Below are positions 38,071 to 40,785 of a stretch of DNA of 40,785 nucleotides, in pieces (positions within the stretch are counted from its first letter, which is position 1; each line of letters begins with the position of its first letter). The position numbers were made by a program, and so were the translations under genes. The DNA lies in the NCBI GenBank assembly GCA_016177925.1, contig JACOUH010000078.1:1-40785 (forward strand), given 5' to 3'. A model generated the notes under the pieces. The model was not told the DNA's origin. It saw nothing but the letters and a program-made list of their open reading frames with translations, and made no database searches. Origin of the DNA: Planctomycetota bacterium. Its GTDB lineage: Bacteria > Planctomycetota > Planctomycetia > Gemmatales > Gemmataceae.

Positions 38071-39360
38071 ATGGAATCCGGACGCAAGCACTCGTTCCAG
38101 CCGGGCATCGAGCGGCTCGAGGAACGCACCCTCCTGGCTTCTCACCTCACTGCGAGCCTATCCGAGGGCTTGCTACGGATAGAAGGCACCCGTCATAGTG
38201 ACCGGATCATCGTGCGCGAAGTCAACAATCAGATCGGAGTGGACGGAGTCTTCATCCGGGCAGGCGGGCGGGTGCGAGCGTCGGTCAGCGCCTCCAGCGT
38301 CAGCCGGATCGAGGTGAACGGCCTCGGCGGCAACGATGTCATCGATCTCGACAGCCAGGCACATGGCGGCCAGCCGCTGCGCCAGTCGGCGATTCTCTCG
38401 GGCGGGGCGGGAAACGACACCATCCACGGCGGACGAGAAAACGACCGCATCCTCGGCGGGCCGGGCAATGACACCCTGTTCGGCGGGGGAGGCAACGACT
38501 TCCTCGACGGAGGCACTGGCAACGACCGGATCGACGGCGGCGGCGGCAACGATACCTTGCTGGGCGGAAACGGTAACGACACGCTGTACGGCCGCGCCGG
38601 CAACGACGTGTTGTTCGGCGGCAAGGGCAATGACGGCCTGTTCGGCGGCGATGGCAACGATCGGCTCGACGGCGGGCCGGGCCGCAATGTGCTGTCGGGC
38701 GAGGGCGGCAACGACTTCCTGACCGCGCGCAGCGCCCGCGACCGCATCGACGGCGGGACAGGCCGCGACACCGCCCGCCTCACCTCCGCCTCGCTGCCGC
38801 GCGCCGTCGGCGGACAGGGCGCCGGGCTGGTCCGCGGCATCGAGTTCTTCGTTCCGCGTGGGGCCGGCCGGCCGGCGACGCCGCCCGGGAGCCCGACGCC
38901 ACCCGGGAACCTCAAGACGGGGCCCTTCCAGGCCCAGGTCGACCGCATCATCTCCCGGACCGACGCCTACCGCGCCAGCAATGGCCTCTCGCAGCTGACC
39001 CTCGACTCCCGTCTCACCGCCGCTGCCCAGTACCAGGCCGACTACATGGCCCGCACGGGCGATTACTCCCACGTCGACCTCGACGGCCGGACGCTGCCCG
39101 ACCGGGTTCAGGCCGCCGGCTACTCCTTCTCCTGGGTCGGCGAAAACATTCACCTCTACGACCCCGCCATCGGCCGCACGCTTGGCATCGACCGCTACTA
39201 CTCGCTCGACCAACTCGCCGACTACTACTTCGACGGCTGGCAAGTCTCGCCGGAACACAACGCCAATTTGCTCTCACCGCACGCGATCAACGTCGGCGTC
39301 GCGATCTCCCGCGCCGCCTCGGGCCAGCTCTACGCGGTGATGGTCCTCGGCCACCCCTGA
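38071..39360 (+). CDS. Secreted RTX (calcium-binding repeat) and CAP/SCP domain protein
   Basis: A 429-residue protein. Near its N-terminus is [15 protein letters not shown], the planctomycete surface-protein signature, in place of a standard signal peptide. Residues ~105-245 hold about fourteen nonapeptide repeats ([31 protein letters not shown]) that bind Ca2+ in a beta-roll. After a Pro-rich linker, residues ~300-429 form a CAP (SCP/PR-1) domain: [61 protein letters not shown]. The histidine and glutamate typical of CAP cavities are present. AAAGGA precedes ATG 38071. Probably exported and calcium-stabilised; its target is unknown. Confidence 0.9.
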   Translation: MESGRKHSFQPGIERLEERTLLASHLTASLSEGLLRIEGTRHSDRIIVREVNNQIGVDGVFIRAGGRVRASVSASSVSRIEVNGLGGNDVIDLDSQAHGGQPLRQSAILSGGAGNDTIHGGRENDRILGGPGNDTLFGGGGNDFLDGGTGNDRIDGGGGNDTLLGGNGNDTLYGRAGNDVLFGGKGNDGLFGGDGNDRLDGGPGRNVLSGEGGNDFLTARSARDRIDGGTGRDTARLTSASLPRAVGGQGAGLVRGIEFFVPRGAGRPATPPGSPTPPGNLKTGPFQAQVDRIISRTDAYRASNGLSQLTLDSRLTAAAQYQADYMARTGDYSHVDLDGRTLPDRVQAAGYSFSWVGENIHLYDPAIGRTLGIDRYYSLDQLADYYFDGWQVSPEHNANLLSPHAINVGVAISRAASGQLYAVMVLGHP

Positions 39361-39586
39361 TCCCCAGACAACGCCAGGTCCGCTGGCGGTCAGGAAGCAG
39401 GCCAGAAGCTTGGTGTGGAAGGGCCGCTTATGCCGCGTAGGACGACCGGAGGGGCGCTCGGCCCTCCCGATTCCTCGGAGTAGTGCGATCCGGTGTTGTG
39501 AATAAAATTGCCCGTCTGGAGAATGTACACAGGTGGGGACGATTGCCGTTCCTCTCGGTCCCGTCGCATGCAGGGGAGCCTCCGAC
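39361..39586. other. Short intergenic region
   Basis: About 225 bp between the RTX/CAP gene and the permease gene. It contains aataaaattgcc-like AT-rich sequence near 39500 but no clear promoter, repeat or gene. Confidence 0.4.
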
Positions 39587-40702
39587 GTGTCCTACTCACT
39601 GCGGACGCTCTGGTACGAACGCCAGCGGTTCCTACCCGGTGTGCTGGCCGTCGCCTTCAGCGGGCTGCTGATCGCCCTGCAATGCGGTCTGCTGCTGGGG
39701 CTGTTCGCCATCACCTCGATCCCGATCGACCGCAGCCGGGCCGACGTCTGGGTGGCGGCGCCGAAGGTGCTTAGCGTCGACCTGGGCCGGCCCATGCCGG
39801 AGAAGCACCTGACGCGCATCACCTGCTGGCCGGAAGTCGAGTCCGCCGAGGTCTACCTGCAGGGGTTCATGTACTGGGCCAAGCCGGGCGGCGGCTCGGA
39901 GTTGTGCATCGTCATCGGCGCTCGCGTCGAGGACGGCACCCTGGGGGCGGTGCGCGAGTTGACGCCGCCGCTACGCGACCGGCTGACGGAACCCGGCGCC
40001 ATCGTCGTCGACGAGTCGGAGCTGGGCCGCCTCGGCATCAACGGGGTCGGCGACGTCGCCGAGATCTCCGGGCAGCGCGTCCGCGTCGTGGGGTTGGTCA
40101 GCGGGTTGAAGAGTCTAGCGGGGCCGTATGTCTTCTGTTCGCTGACAACCGGCCGGGTGCTGCTGAAGATGCAGCCGGAGCAGACAACCTACCTGCTGGC
40201 CCGCTGTCACGACCGGGCCGGCGCCGCAGCGCTCGTCGAGCGGCTGCGCGCCTACCCCGACCTGTCCGCATTCACCAGTGAGGAATTCTCGCTCCGTTCG
40301 CGGCTGCACTGGCTGACTAAGACGAAAGCCGGTATCGCGCTGGGCTTCGCCGCGGCGCTGGGGTTGCTGGTCGGAGCGGTGGTAACCAGTCAGACGCTGT
40401 ACGCGGCGACGGTCGCATCGATGCGCGAGTTCGCCGTACTGCGGGCGCTGGGCATCCCGCGCTGGCGCATCGCGGCGACCATCCTGGCGCAATCATTCTG
40501 GGTGGGGGTCGCTGGCCTGGTGGTCGCGTTTCCGGCGATCTTCGTGGTGGCGCACGGGGCGGGGGCGCTGCGCGTGCCGGTGCTGCTGCCGGCGTGGCTG
40601 CTGGGACTGACGCTGGCAGTGACGCTGGCGATGGCGCTGCTGTCAGGGCTGGCGGCGCTGCGATCGCTGCGGAACATCGAGCCGGCCTCCCTGCTGAGAT
40701 GA
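39587..40702 (+). CDS. ABC transporter permease, FtsX/MacB (DevC-like) type
   Basis: A 371-residue inner-membrane protein. A first membrane helix (GVLAVAFSGLLIALQCGLLL) is followed by a ~230-residue extracytoplasmic domain (AAPKVLSVDLGRPMPEKHL onward), then three helices in the last third (GIALGFAAALGLLVGAVVTS, FWVGVAGLVVAFPAIFVVAH, LLGLTLAVTLAMALLSGLAA). This is the FtsX-like permease layout used by DevC and MacB systems, including the loop 'MREFAVLRALGIPRWRIAA' typical of the family. The start is probably GTG 39587 (GGGGAG upstream); another GTG at 39533 is possible. The ATPase and adaptor partners are not in the window and may lie just downstream. Confidence 0.87.
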   Translation: MSYSLRTLWYERQRFLPGVLAVAFSGLLIALQCGLLLGLFAITSIPIDRSRADVWVAAPKVLSVDLGRPMPEKHLTRITCWPEVESAEVYLQGFMYWAKPGGGSELCIVIGARVEDGTLGAVRELTPPLRDRLTEPGAIVVDESELGRLGINGVGDVAEISGQRVRVVGLVSGLKSLAGPYVFCSLTTGRVLLKMQPEQTTYLLARCHDRAGAAALVERLRAYPDLSAFTSEEFSLRSRLHWLTKTKAGIALGFAAALGLLVGAVVTSQTLYAATVASMREFAVLRALGIPRWRIAATILAQSFWVGVAGLVVAFPAIFVVAHGAGALRVPVLLPAWLLGLTLAVTLAMALLSGLAALRSLRNIEPASLLR

Positions 40703-40706
40703 GCGC

Positions 40707-40761
40707 GTGGGGCAGGCTTCCAGCCTGCCTTGAAAAGAGGCAGGCTGGAAGCCTGCCCCAC
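40707..40761. repeat. Palindrome with perfect 23-bp arms after the permease gene
   Basis: gtggggcaggcttccagcct (arm 40707-40729) is fully complementary to 40739-40761 around a 9-base loop. It is the uninterrupted relative of the outer element at 2673-2829 and starts four bases after the permease stop. Confidence 0.9.
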
Positions 40762-40785
40762 TCGGGCTGGTGTCAGAGAGATCGC

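Noticed and set aside
35718..38129. Antisense frame of 803 codons
   Set aside because: It covers the serine hydrolase gene and following spacer; a GC-driven shadow without family features.

Overview
The window looks like chromosomal DNA of a planctomycete, most likely a Gemmata-like (Gemmataceae) bacterium. The grounds are very high GC, a Tat-exported DUF1501 protein, two DUF4058-type proteins, two membrane Ser/Thr kinases (one with an HxxxCxxC finger and leucine-rich repeats), an ECF sigma factor beside that kinase, a secreted protein with the N-terminal 'LEERTLLA' signature, a zinc-ribbon/acidic-linker membrane protein, and many short palindromic repeats between genes. No database search was possible, so family names rest on recognised motifs.

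Layout. 1-6.1 kb: the 3' end of alaS (+), facing a secreted HExxH peptidase (-) across a block of GC-rich palindromic repeats; a zinc-ribbon membrane protein (+); a YkgJ-type cysteine-cluster protein (-). 6.2-13.2 kb, all +: archaeal/eukaryal-type proS, a squalene/phytoene synthase, a lipoprotein, a long BON-domain exported protein, a DUF2617-like protein and a DUF4058-like protein. 13.2-17 kb, all -: a membrane Ser/Thr kinase, a mercuric-reductase-like flavoprotein and a small lipoprotein. 17.1-22.8 kb (+): sucA-sucB-lpd, the complete 2-oxoglutarate dehydrogenase complex, followed by a second BON protein. 23.9-29.3 kb, all -: prolyl oligopeptidase, a DUF1501 protein and a second mercuric-reductase-like flavoprotein. 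29.9-33.7 kb (+): ECF sigma factor and a kinase/LRR receptor gene broken by a frameshift. 33.8-34.5 kb (-): a PIN toxin/antitoxin pair. 34.7-40.7 kb (+): DUF4058, a beta-lactamase-fold serine hydrolase, an RTX/CAP secreted protein and an ABC-transporter permease.

The most striking structure is not a gene. At least fifteen imperfect or perfect palindromes of about 30-110 bp, in many unrelated sequence families, fill the gaps between genes. Some occur twice, one appears nested inside another, one supplies the stop codon of a peptidase gene, one lies in frame inside a BON-protein gene, and a separate non-palindromic 115-bp repeat sits twice, in the same frame, inside one kinase gene. No transposase is visible, so these look like non-autonomous elements. 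A second point of interest is the 72-bp LRR repeat tract at 32.4-33.0 kb, whose phase slips by 14 bp exactly where the kinase/LRR reading frame breaks. No tRNA, rRNA, CRISPR array, insertion sequence or prophage was seen.
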